Source: Candidatus Peregrinibacteria bacterium CG10_big_fil_rev_8_21_14_0_10_49_16 (GTDB lineage Bacteria > Patescibacteriota > Gracilibacteria > Peribacterales > Peribacteraceae). Taken from it: a stretch of 15,884 nt of DNA. The translations under genes were made by a program, and so were the position numbers. The DNA is taken from assembly GCA_002772605.1 (NCBI GenBank), contig PFDS01000003.1:1-15884 (forward strand), given 5' to 3'. Positions 6,284-13,437 of this stretch are shown piece after piece. Position 1 is the stretch's first letter. Every line of letters begins with the position of its first letter. Under the pieces are notes generated by a model that was given only the letters and a program-made list of their open reading frames with translations, was not told the DNA's origin and did no database searches.

Positions 6284-7984
6284 ATGGTTCATACATTGAC
6301 TCAGAGCATCACTGCATTTCTTTCCAAGCAGTACTCCACACATGATCTTTTTGTGCAGTGGACGGTTCCGGACGGTCTCTCTCATGGTCATCTCTCTACA
6401 CCTAGTGCTTTACGTTTTGCTAAAGAGGTTGGTGTTTCTCCAAAAGAGATTGCACAGATGATGTGTGATGTCCTCCAAGGAGTCCCTTGTGTTGAACGCA
6501 GTGAGGTAGCGGGTCCGGGTTTTGTCAACGTGTGGCTTACACCAGAGGCTCTTCTGGCGCAGTTAGAAGATGTCCTGCCTGTTCTTCAACCGCAAAAAAC
6601 GCGCGATGAGGATCCTGTTATTGTGGAGTATTCTCAGCCGAACATTGCAAAACCGCTTGGAATTCACCATATCATGTCGACTATTATTGGGCAGTCTATT
6701 GCGAATTTGTATCAGTATTTGGGATACAATACGATCCGTGTGAATCACTTTGGAGATTGGGGAACGCAATTTGGAAAGTTAGCAGTTGCACTTGAGCGAT
6801 GGGGAGAAAAGCCCGTGAAAGACTGTTCCATTGATGAATTACTTGCTCTCTATGTGCGGTTTCATGATGAACTAGAGAATGATCCGACACTTCATGATGC
6901 CGCGCGTGATACGTTTCGTCGTTTGGAAGAAGGGGATCAGCAGTTACGTGCATTCTGGAAAGATGTTGTTGCAGTCACTATGGATGCGTTGAACCGTCTT
7001 TATGAGAGGTTGCATGTGTCTATTGAACATCCGCACGGAGAGTCAATGTATGAAGATATGATGGCTCCTATTCTTGAGGAAGGTTTGAGGAAAGGTGTAT
7101 TTACGAAAGGGGAAAAGGGAGCAGTGGTTATTGAGTTTCCCGAGGAAATGAAACTCCCAACTGCTGTTGTGCAAAAAGGGGACTCCGCGACGATCTACAT
7201 GACGAGGGATTTTGCACAAATTCGGTATCGTATCGATCGATGGCATCCACACGCAATGTACTATGTTGTGGACCATGCGCAGTCTTTGCATTTTCAACAA
7301 TTGTTTACAGCAGTGAAGATGCTTGGATGGGAATTGCCACACCTGGAACACATCGCGTTCGGACGCATGCGTTTCCGAGAGAAGAGCATGAGCACAAGGA
7401 AGGGGAATATTCTGAAGCTGGAAGAAGTACTGGATGAGGCACATGCGCGCGCGAAACGTATCATTGAGGAGCGGGGTGATGCAGTACAAACAGATGATCC
7501 GGAAGCATTGGCGGAGATGATGGGTGTTGGGTCGGTCATCTACGGTGTTCTCAGTCAGAACCGTAAGCAGGATGTTACATTTGATTGGGGTTCGTTTTTG
7601 AGTTTTGATGGTAATAGTGCGCCGTATGTGCAGTACACGTACGCGCGCTCACGTTCAGTACTTCGTAAGGGAAAGTGGAATGGAGAACATGTTTTAAGTA
7701 ATGTGTCTACAGCAGATCTTTCTGAGACAGAACACCTTCTTCTCAAGGTATTGATGCAGTTTCCTCATATTCTGGAAGAAGCAAGATCTTCTCATATGCC
7801 TCATATTCTTACGAATTATCTCTTTGAGTTGTGCCAACGATTTAATGCCTTTTACAATAGTGATCCCATCTTACAGTCGCCCCCACCTCTGAAGGGTCGT
7901 CGTTTGCTCCTTACGTCTTTTGTTTCTCAGATTCTCAAAACTGGCGGAGAGCTTCTCTGTCTTCGCTTTCCGGAATCTATGTAA
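6284..7984 (+). CDS. argS: Arginyl-tRNA synthetase
   Basis: Class I synthetase of 566 residues that charges tRNA-Arg. The N-terminal additive domain (about 1-90) contains the Arg-specific pattern EVAGPGFVNVWLT. The catalytic core has VEYSQPNIAKPLGIHHI (115-131), the HIGH-equivalent motif as GIHH (126-129), then VNHFGDWGTQFGKL (153-166) and TIYMTRDFAQIRYR. The KMSKS-equivalent is SMSTRKGN (368-375), normal for the family. The C-terminal DALR anticodon domain begins about SAPYVQYTYARSRSVLRK and ends LLCLRFPESM. I chose ATG 6284 over ATG 6266 because of domain length and the -10 element between them. It is followed after 19 bp by the SH3b lipoprotein gene, probably cotranscribed. Confidence 0.96.
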   Translation: MVHTLTQSITAFLSKQYSTHDLFVQWTVPDGLSHGHLSTPSALRFAKEVGVSPKEIAQMMCDVLQGVPCVERSEVAGPGFVNVWLTPEALLAQLEDVLPVLQPQKTRDEDPVIVEYSQPNIAKPLGIHHIMSTIIGQSIANLYQYLGYNTIRVNHFGDWGTQFGKLAVALERWGEKPVKDCSIDELLALYVRFHDELENDPTLHDAARDTFRRLEEGDQQLRAFWKDVVAVTMDALNRLYERLHVSIEHPHGESMYEDMMAPILEEGLRKGVFTKGEKGAVVIEFPEEMKLPTAVVQKGDSATIYMTRDFAQIRYRIDRWHPHAMYYVVDHAQSLHFQQLFTAVKMLGWELPHLEHIAFGRMRFREKSMSTRKGNILKLEEVLDEAHARAKRIIEERGDAVQTDDPEALAEMMGVGSVIYGVLSQNRKQDVTFDWGSFLSFDGNSAPYVQYTYARSRSVLRKGKWNGEHVLSNVSTADLSETEHLLLKVLMQFPHILEEARSSHMPHILTNYLFELCQRFNAFYNSDPILQSPPPLKGRRLLLTSFVSQILKTGGELLCLRFPESM

Positions 7985-8003
7985 TCCTTTCCTTCGTTTT
8001 CCC

Positions 8004-9419
8004 ATGTTCACACACAGTTCTCGCTTCTCCGTTATTCTGCTGACATGTTGTATCAGTGTGTTTCTGGTAGGGTGCGGAGGGCCGGAGGGCAATGAAGACG
8101 ATGAGTTTGCGTTTACCGCAGAGGATATTGCCCGTTTTCGCGAGTTGGCAAAGCAAGTTGATAATACGTTAGCACCAGATTCATTGGAAGTGACAGGGAA
8201 ACGTGAGCAAGGTGTGCCCTACCTTGAACCATTAGGTCCGGAACCGGAGGAAGAAGCAGCTGTTGATTTATCTCTTCTTGATGCATACGGAAAATTGCGT
8301 TCAGGTACGGACAATGGCGCAGAGGATACCTATAAAGTGACGAATACATTTCTGAATGTCCGTGCTGCACCGAAAGTGACAGCAGAAGCCATTGGCCGAT
8401 TGAATCAAGGTGATGAACTACGCGTCTTGGAATTTACTGATGCTGCTTGGGCGCGTGTCTTGATTCCTGATCTGGATCGTGAGGGGTATGTGGCTCAGCG
8501 TTACATTGCACGCATCACGAGTGATGTGAACCTTTCAAAGGAAAAAGAGAAGTATAAGGGGTTGTATTTTGTAGATTTTGCATTCGTGAACGTGCGAAAA
8601 GGGCCGGATGTCAGTAGTGAAAAAGTTGGAGAACTCCCCAGCCAGGCACTGATACGTCCACTGAGTATGGATGATACGTGGGCGCGCGTTCCTTTCGAAG
8701 GACAAGAGGGATACATTGCTGTGCAGTACCTGTCACCGTTTGTGCCGAATTTTCTTGTTCGACAGGATCAGTACACGTTGCCCATTCTACGCTACGATTT
8801 TTCTGATGCCGGTGTCTTAGAGCAGTTTTCCAAACATGTACAACGGTTACAAAATGAAGGCGCTCGCTTTATGACGATGCAAAAGTTTCATGAGTTACTT
8901 TTGCAACAAGAGAAGCAGGATGTTCGGCTTCCTCCGAAGAGCGTTATTCTTGCAGTTACTGGTATAACTGCGGCCACGGTTGATGCCGTGTCGGATCTTC
9001 TTCTTGTGCGTAAAGTTCCAGCAACACTCTTTCTACGTTCTCAGGACATCGGTTCCAACGGTATCACTGAAAAAACCATACAGACTCTCATTGCTAATGG
9101 TTTTGATGTGCAATCTGGTGGACATAGCGGTGAAGACTTTCGTTCACTCACCAATGCACAGCTTTCCATAGAGATAGCTCAAAGTCGTCGTGTTCTCGGA
9201 GAGTTTACTAAAAGTCATGTGGTTGCCATTGCCTATCCTCAGGGAGGAGTAAATGGGCGTGTTGCTGAGCAGGCAGAGGAAGCTGGTTACTTATTTGGTC
9301 TTGGAGTTGCTCCAGATAGTACTTTTACACGGGAGCAATTCCTTCGCCTTCCCAGCATTGTTGTTCTTGACAACATGGATGCAGAAGAGCTGGTGCAGCG
9401 CATTTTTTCAGGTGGGTGA
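8004..9419 (+). CDS. SH3b-SH3b lipoprotein with degenerate polysaccharide-deacetylase-like domain
   Basis: A 471-residue predicted surface lipoprotein. The signal peptide ends in lipobox LVGC (Cys24), followed by an acidic spacer. Two bacterial SH3 domains follow: residues about 110-170 (NTFLNVRAAP, GDELRVLE, GYVAQRYI) and 187-245 (AFVNVRKGP, DDTWARVPFEGQEGYIAVQYL). Such domains usually bind cell-wall material. Residues about 258-470 align by eye with a NodB deacetylase: SVILAVTGITAATVD occupies the TFDDG position, VPATLFL, GGHSGEDF the H-S/T-x-x-H motif, and YPQGG the arginine/proline motif region. Both catalytic Asp and the second metal His are missing, so it is probably an inactive binding domain. 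ATG 8004 is chosen because it gives a clean signal peptide; the frame is open to 7920 but upstream residues do not fit. The stop is one base from the convergent gene. Confidence 0.88.
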   Translation: MFTHSSRFSVILLTCCISVFLVGCGGPEGNEDDEFAFTAEDIARFRELAKQVDNTLAPDSLEVTGKREQGVPYLEPLGPEPEEEAAVDLSLLDAYGKLRSGTDNGAEDTYKVTNTFLNVRAAPKVTAEAIGRLNQGDELRVLEFTDAAWARVLIPDLDREGYVAQRYIARITSDVNLSKEKEKYKGLYFVDFAFVNVRKGPDVSSEKVGELPSQALIRPLSMDDTWARVPFEGQEGYIAVQYLSPFVPNFLVRQDQYTLPILRYDFSDAGVLEQFSKHVQRLQNEGARFMTMQKFHELLLQQEKQDVRLPPKSVILAVTGITAATVDAVSDLLLVRKVPATLFLRSQDIGSNGITEKTIQTLIANGFDVQSGGHSGEDFRSLTNAQLSIEIAQSRRVLGEFTKSHVVAIAYPQGGVNGRVAEQAEEAGYLFGLGVAPDSTFTREQFLRLPSIVVLDNMDAEELVQRIFSGG

Positions 9420-9420
9420 G

Positions 9421-9747
9421 TTAGTGTTGCTGCATCATATTACGCATCTCTTCAAGAAGTTGTCCGGCATTGTTGTTAAAGTTATTTCCCAGTTGTCCTG
9501 TCATTGCTGATACGGATTTTTGGAGAAGTTCTTCCGCATTTTCATAGAGATACCAAATACTGCCGAGTGCCGCGAGAAGGGGAATGATAATGATCATTGT
9601 ACGTATTGTGTTCCCTACAGCACGCCATCGGTCTCGTCGATCAAGACGACGGAGGTATTCTGCGATGACATCGAGCTTTTCATCTCTACTTAGGTGATGC
9701 GTATCTTTTGGTGGAAAACGTTCCTTCTTTTTTTCGGGAGATGCCAT
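9421..9747 (-). CDS. Small single-pass membrane protein, unknown function
   Basis: A 108-residue protein I do not recognise. The N-terminal 45 residues are strongly charged and mostly basic, with an amphipathic-looking segment (DEKLDVIAEYLRRLDRRDR), and should be cytoplasmic. One transmembrane helix follows at about 46-68 (TMIIIIPLLAALGSIWYLY), then an external Gln/Asn/Met-rich tail with helical character (EELLQKSVSAM, QLLEEMRNMM). It is the last gene of the minus-strand envelope operon, starting 19 bp after the FemAB-like gene ends. Its stop is one base from the stop of the convergent SH3b gene. It could be a membrane anchor or scaffold for operon partners; this is inference from position only. 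Confidence 0.78.
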   Translation of the reverse strand: MASPEKKKERFPPKDTHHLSRDEKLDVIAEYLRRLDRRDRWRAVGNTIRTMIIIIPLLAALGSIWYLYENAEELLQKSVSAMTGQLGNNFNNNAGQLLEEMRNMMQQH

Positions 9748-9754
9748 GAAATGG

Positions 9755-9760
9755 AGTATA
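9755..9760 (-). promoter_or_regulatory. -10-like hexamer before the small membrane protein gene
   Basis: TATACT on the minus strand ends seven bases before ATG 9747. It lies in the 19-bp gap after the FemAB-like gene and could give this last gene its own near-leaderless transcript. No clear -35 is seen. Confidence 0.33.
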
Positions 9761-9766
9761 CATCAT

Positions 9767-10810
9767 TTAGAAACCACGTTTCCATTTCCGGATTGTTTCG
9801 AATCCCCGTGTAAGATAATAGGACGATGTGAGGGGAATATCGATACAATGTATGAGTTCGTAGAGTTCTCCTCCAAATCCCGTTTTGAATGTGGTCACTC
9901 CACTAAATGGATGACTCTTTGCTCCTTCAGCGGCGATGCCCCAGAAGTTATAGAGGTGATCACCGCGTTTCAGGGCGTCTTGAAGAGCTGTCCATTGGAG
10001 CAGGTAACTTGCGGGAATTTTGGCATGTTTGTGCGTGCTTGCGCCATGGTGGTAACTCGTTTCGCCACCAAAGTGTATATGGATAGATGATGCTATTGGC
10101 TCATTGTCGTATGTTGCAATGTACAAAGTGCAGGTGGGATCCCTAAGGGATCCCTTTCTTTTGTAAAAATGTCGCACTTGTGCCTCAAAGAAGGTGTTGG
10201 TGTAGGGGGTGAAGGCGTGGCGTCTGCGGGTTTCTTCATGGAGTGCTAAGAATATGTGAAGATCTCTGAGTGGATCATCGGATGCGTGAATCGTGACATC
10301 CTCTCTCTCTGCACGACGAATCAGGTTACGTGTGTTTTTCCTCATGTTTTTCAGGATATCTTCTTCTGTCTTGTTTTGTAGGTCCAGAAGCCACAGGTGT
10401 TCTGCAAGAAGATGGAGTGGGGAGGGGAGTGATCGTACTTGTCTCAGAGTGTCACTCTGAGTAGAGGCGAAGGGCCAGAATGGACTCATACGAATGAATG
10501 AGCAACTATGATCTGATGCGATGTTTTTCAGTGTTTTCATAAGTTCGCTTATGGTTTCCTTCTTACAGTTTTCTGCCAGCACCGGTCCATACGGGATGCT
10601 CAAATGCCTGCCGCGGCGTGCGGGTACAACGTGTCCAAAGCACACTCCTATGAGTTCTACTCCTTCTCGTATCTCCAACCGTACCGGTTCCTGCCCAATC
10701 TCCCGATATACCTCTCCCATCTCCCAGCTTTGGAGGAAGGGGGAGAAGGGTTGAGATGCGATGAATGCGTTCCACAGTTTGCGGTCCGCTGCTGGTTGAA
10801 GAGTGATCAT
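9767..10810 (-). CDS. FemAB-family (peptidoglycan bridge) aminoacyltransferase
   Basis: A 347-residue GNAT-fold transferase of the FemABX/FmhB type, which adds amino acids from aminoacyl-tRNA to peptidoglycan precursors. It shows the usual double-domain layout: an N-terminal half with SFLQSWEMGEVYREIG-like sequence (PFLQSWEMGEV, IPYGPV), the basic helix NMRKNTRNLIRRAERE (155-170), then LYIATYDNEPIASSI, SYHHGAS (252-258), KIPASYLLQW (264-273), HLYNFWGIA (285-293), HPFSGVTTFKTGFGG (300-314). It lacks the long coiled-coil arm of staphylococcal FemA. Its ATG overlaps the TGA of the upstream DegT-type gene (ATGA), indicating translational coupling. Substrate and amino acid are unknown. Confidence 0.9.
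   Translation of the reverse strand: MITLQPAADRKLWNAFIASQPFSPFLQSWEMGEVYREIGQEPVRLEIREGVELIGVCFGHVVPARRGRHLSIPYGPVLAENCKKETISELMKTLKNIASDHSCSFIRMSPFWPFASTQSDTLRQVRSLPSPLHLLAEHLWLLDLQNKTEEDILKNMRKNTRNLIRRAEREDVTIHASDDPLRDLHIFLALHEETRRRHAFTPYTNTFFEAQVRHFYKRKGSLRDPTCTLYIATYDNEPIASSIHIHFGGETSYHHGASTHKHAKIPASYLLQWTALQDALKRGDHLYNFWGIAAEGAKSHPFSGVTTFKTGFGGELYELIHCIDIPLTSSYYLTRGFETIRKWKRGF
10136..10154. repeat. Duplicated GGGATCCC palindrome in the FemAB-like gene
   Basis: GGGATCCC occurs at 10136-10143 and 10147-10154 with TAA between; the whole 19 bases form a near-perfect palindrome with 9-base arms around one A. It encodes part of KGSLRDPT in the loop after the RHFYKRKG helix. It could form a hairpin in mRNA or DNA. 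Confidence 0.6.
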
Positions 10811-11997
10811 GAAAGAAGTTTTCTAAGGAATTGCACAAGCTGTGTCGCTTGGTACATGGACATTGTAGGATGGGTAGGAAGGTTAAGAACCTGCTTCTCC
10901 GTTTCTTCCGCGTGAGGACTTTCTGTCACAATAGAGCAGCCGGTCCAGCCATCGAAGAGATGGATGTTGTGTTTTTTGAGTTGTGTACGTACGTATTCGG
11001 CCTGTTGTACGAATAATGGAAACTTTTGAAGAGGAAGGTCTTCGGTCATGCCATTAAGCACCTTCCAGCCATTGTCTTTACATGCTTGGAGGTAGAGCTT
11101 TGTAAGCTCTCTTCGGTGATCATTGATCTTCTGGAGCTTCTGGAACTGCCCAAGTGCGAGAGCTGCGCAGGCATTGGGCATGCTGTGAAGAACCGAGTCC
11201 ATGTGTCCCTGTTTCTCTTTCTTCGTGACGATAGGGACGAGGAGTCCCAGTTTTGCAGAGAGCCACAGCAGTACTTTCCCGATGCCCACTCCATACAGCG
11301 GGCGTGCAATAGAGTAGATGAAGGGGTAGAGAAGGAAACGGAAGATGGTCAGTGAAGGAAGTTGTGCAGGCCCGCCTGCCGGACGGACAGGCTCAGGATG
11401 ACACAATTTTTTAGTGATGACGGCACCACCTGTGATTCCGGAAATGGCTTTGTCTCGACCAAAGCTCAAAAACACATAGTCTCCATATTTGCCAATGTCC
11501 TGTGGTCCTTGTTGATCAGGGATGATGTGTGCACAGTCTTCGATGAGCAAGATGTCGTATTCATCGCAGAGAGCACGGAGACGTTCGGTATCAGCAACCA
11601 TTCCGAACGTATGTTGGCAGATAATGGCACGAGTACTATTGGTAATGAGTGGTTCGACTGTTTCAGAAGTAAGGTTAAGAGTTTCTGGATCAATGTCGGC
11701 ATAGATCGGAGTGGCTCCGGCTGCCTGAATAGCATTCGGCACAACCGTGCAGGTGTACCCCTGGATAATGATTTCATCGCCAGGACGCATCTCTAGAGAC
11801 TGGAGAATGGCAAGAAGTGCCTCACGACCAGACGCAAAGAGGCTCACATTGGCTTTGAAGTGTGTTTTAAGTGCATCTTGCAACTGTTGTTGTTCTTTTC
11901 CTTTGTGCCATTTCCAAGGCTGAAGAAGAAGCCGCATTGTGTGTAGTACATAGGTCGTATCCACATGGGGTGCGAAGGTGTGATGGATGGGGGGCAT
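10807..11997 (-). CDS. DegT/DnrJ/EryC1-family PLP-dependent aminotransferase
   Basis: A 396-residue fold-type I PLP enzyme. Family members transaminate nucleotide-linked keto-sugars to amino-sugars for cell-surface polymers. Visible motifs: FASGREALLAIL (54-65) at the PLP phosphate site, GDEIIIQGYTCTVVPNAI (73-90), PIYADIDPETLNL, QHTFGMVAD, LLIEDCAH with the PLP-ring Asp (154), and SFGRDKAISGITGG (178-191) with the Schiff-base Lys183. The C-terminal half has a hydrophobic helical stretch (FRFLLYPFIYSIARPLYGVG) near the membrane-anchored ligase partner. Residues 198-214 (CHPEPVRPAGGPAQL region) look like a repeat-derived insertion. It starts six bases after the Mur ligase stop and overlaps the next gene by ATGA. 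Confidence 0.9.
   Translation of the reverse strand: MPPIHHTFAPHVDTTYVLHTMRLLLQPWKWHKGKEQQQLQDALKTHFKANVSLFASGREALLAILQSLEMRPGDEIIIQGYTCTVVPNAIQAAGATPIYADIDPETLNLTSETVEPLITNSTRAIICQHTFGMVADTERLRALCDEYDILLIEDCAHIIPDQQGPQDIGKYGDYVFLSFGRDKAISGITGGAVITKKLCHPEPVRPAGGPAQLPSLTIFRFLLYPFIYSIARPLYGVGIGKVLLWLSAKLGLLVPIVTKKEKQGHMDSVLHSMPNACAALALGQFQKLQKINDHRRELTKLYLQACKDNGWKVLNGMTEDLPLQKFPLFVQQAEYVRTQLKKHNIHLFDGWTGCSIVTESPHAEETEKQVLNLPTHPTMSMYQATQLVQFLRKLLS
11362..11406. repeat. GC-rich palindromic insertion in the DegT-type gene
   Basis: This stretch encodes residues 198-212 (with CHPEPVRPAGGPAQ) just after the Lys183 motif. It holds inverted repeat GCAGGC-cc-GCCTGC (11366-11379) overlapping CTGCCGG (11376-11382), which is shared with the Mur ligase palindrome, and it is richer in GC than its surroundings. 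It is in frame and adds a Pro/Gly-rich loop. I read it as an interspersed palindromic element carried within a gene. Confidence 0.5.
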
Positions 11998-12000
11998 GAC

Positions 12001-12024
12001 GAGTTATTGAGTTATTGGGTTCTT
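12001..12024. repeat. 8-nt tandem repeat across the Mur ligase stop codon
   Basis: GAGTTATT is perfectly duplicated (12001-12008, 12009-12016) and followed by a degenerate third unit GGGTTCTT (12017-12024). On the coding strand this reads as AATAACTC units; the TAA stop of the Mur ligase (12004-12006) sits inside one unit, and the array extends into the six-base gap before the DegT-type gene. Confidence 0.65.
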
Positions 12025-13437
12025 GGTAGAGGTGATTTTTGTGATGAGTGATTGAGGAATGCGGCCAATGCAGACGAGAAGACTATGAGGTTGTAGGTTA
12101 TACCTTGCCTGCCGGCAGGCAGGGGTTATAGGTTGTAGGGGTTTGCCGAAGCCTAGTTCAAAAGTTTTTGCACAATGGTTATTGAGGATGATTGCTTCCT
12201 GAAAAATGGGAGCAGCGAGAGTACCCAATTCTTTGTGGATCTTTTTAGATTCTTTGCCCAGTTCAATGATGCCGGCTGCGAGAAGAATTTTGCGTTCATG
12301 TGGTTGCTTCCTTGCCCACTCAATGGCTGCACGGAAGCTCTCTGGACTGCTGTTGTGCGTATCATCGAGGACAGTGATGCCGTTCTCTTCACGGATGGTA
12401 AAAGTTTTTTGTGGCAGAGAGAATGTTTTGAGATGTTTCTGAATATCCTCATCACTCACGCCAAGATGTTTTGCAACGGCAGCAGGGAGGTCAGCGTTGA
12501 AGTGTGGATTTTTCAGCTGAGTTTTTTTCTCGATAATGTGACATGGATATTGGCATTTTTGTTTGAGTTCTTCGATGTATGGAGAGTCTGCACCAAGGAA
12601 TGCGTGGCCAGATGAGGGAAGAGCTTCAAAGAGCTCTCCTTTTGCATCGCAAAGGTTTTTTTGTGAACCAAATAATCCTAGGTGTTGTTTGCCAATGTAC
12701 GTGATGATGCCGATAGTGGGTTGAGTACTGGCACATAATGTTTTAATTTCTCCTTTTCTGTATGCTCCCATTTCTACAATGAGTATGCGGTCCTGTGCCG
12801 CGTCATTTTTCAGTACCTGTATAAGCCACTGTGCAACGCCGAGTTCGGTATTCACATGTTCAGGGGTGACGATGGGGTGGAGGTCTTGGAGGAGATGGGT
12901 GAGAAGTTCTTTTGTTGTGGTCTTCCCCACACTTCCGGTAATACCGATCACCGTGAGATGAGGGAATTGAGAACGGAGGTGTTTTGCACGACTGAGAATG
13001 CGTTGTTTTAGGTAGTGGTCGATTGGTTTCCAAAGGACTAGAGCCAGAGCAAGAGTAAGAGGTTGGAAGAGGGGAAGGAATACTAGTAGGTAGTCGGTAA
13101 TAGACAGTAGGGAGTAGGGCAGTAGGGCAGTAATACAGAGCGATGTTGTTGTAAGCACAAGAGCTTTGGTAGTCCAGACGGGATACCGTTGTTTCTTTAG
13201 AAGAATTTGAGTGACATTGAGGAGTGTTAGTGCGGTGAGAGTGATAGGCACGCCAAAGAAGACCAAGAGTAGAAGTAGCGGCCGGACTTTACCGATAAGC
13301 TGCAGCCATCCTGTTTCTCGCAGATGTTCGCGTAAGCGATCCCATCGCCACTCCTTGAGTTGCCAGAGTGCGGCAAATGTCAGAAGAGGAGAGATCGAGG
13401 CCAGGAGAACGAGAATAGTGAGGAGAACCAGGCTCAT
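12004..13437 (-). CDS. Membrane-anchored MurF-like Mur ligase
   Basis: A 477-residue protein combining a membrane domain and a Mur ligase. Residues 1-140 contain about four hydrophobic segments (3-22, 53-77, 88-109, 110-136). Residues about 160-477 are the ATP-binding and C-terminal Mur ligase domains: P-loop GITGSVGKTTTKELL (165-179), HVNTELGVAQWL (194-205), VEMGAYRKGEI (221-231), ITYIGKQHLGLFGS (245-258) and DDTHNSSPESFRAAIEW (358-374). These are MurF-type motifs (D-Ala-D-Ala ligation to UDP-MurNAc-tripeptide). However, the usual MurF N-terminal UDP-substrate domain is absent and replaced by the membrane part, so the substrate could differ. Two repeat-derived stretches occur, at residues 102-118 and 434-450. 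Its ATG overlaps the hydrolase TGA; AGGA (13443-13446) is a plausible ribosome binding site. Confidence 0.9.
   Translation of the reverse strand: MSLVLLTILVLLASISPLLTFAALWQLKEWRWDRLREHLRETGWLQLIGKVRPLLLLLVFFGVPITLTALTLLNVTQILLKKQRYPVWTTKALVLTTTSLCITALLPYSLLSITDYLLVFLPLFQPLTLALALVLWKPIDHYLKQRILSRAKHLRSQFPHLTVIGITGSVGKTTTKELLTHLLQDLHPIVTPEHVNTELGVAQWLIQVLKNDAAQDRILIVEMGAYRKGEIKTLCASTQPTIGIITYIGKQHLGLFGSQKNLCDAKGELFEALPSSGHAFLGADSPYIEELKQKCQYPCHIIEKKTQLKNPHFNADLPAAVAKHLGVSDEDIQKHLKTFSLPQKTFTIREENGITVLDDTHNSSPESFRAAIEWARKQPHERKILLAAGIIELGKESKKIHKELGTLAAPIFQEAIILNNHCAKTFELGFGKPLQPITPACRQARYNLQPHSLLVCIGRIPQSLITKITSTKNPITQ
12089..12143. repeat. 16-bp palindrome embedded in 7-nt repeats, in frame in the Mur ligase gene
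   Basis: TGCCTGCCGGCAGGCA (12106-12121) is a perfect palindrome. On its left are GGTTGTA and GGTTATA (12089-12102); on its right GGTTATA and GGTTGTA (12124-12137). The array encodes LQPITPACRQARYNLQP (residues 434-450) without a frame break, in the C-terminal domain. This resembles a palindromic unit inserted into a short heptanucleotide array. Confidence 0.8.
13083..13133. repeat. Tandem array of 7-8-nt units encoding a transmembrane segment
   Basis: Seven consecutive units: CTAGTAG, GTAGTCG, GTAATAG, ACAGTAG, GGAGTAG, GGCAGTAG, GGCAGTAA. All end in a variant of GTAG. They encode residues 102-118 (ITALLPYSLLSITDYLL) in the membrane domain of the Mur ligase. The units on the right are nearly identical, those on the left more diverged. 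Confidence 0.65.

Noticed and set aside
7920..8003. N-terminal extension of the SH3b lipoprotein into argS
   Set aside because: It would overlap the conserved C-terminus of ArgRS and place 28 odd residues before a clean lipoprotein signal peptide that starts at ATG 8004.
9396..9440. Terminator between the SH3b gene and the convergent small membrane gene
   Set aside because: A 9-bp pairing with one wobble (TGGTGCAGC with GCTGCATCA) exists, but the loop is very long and no T-run follows on either strand.
11362..11796. Plus-strand open frame (144 codons) antisense to the DegT-type gene
   Set aside because: It lies opposite conserved PLP-enzyme motifs and shows no domain of its own.
13083..13133. 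CRISPR-like array
   Set aside because: Units are 7-8 nt with no spacers and lie inside a coding sequence; no cas genes are present.
9417..13436. TGA recoded as glycine
   Set aside because: TGA ends several frames at sensible places, including two ATGA overlaps with the next gene start, so it acts as a normal stop.
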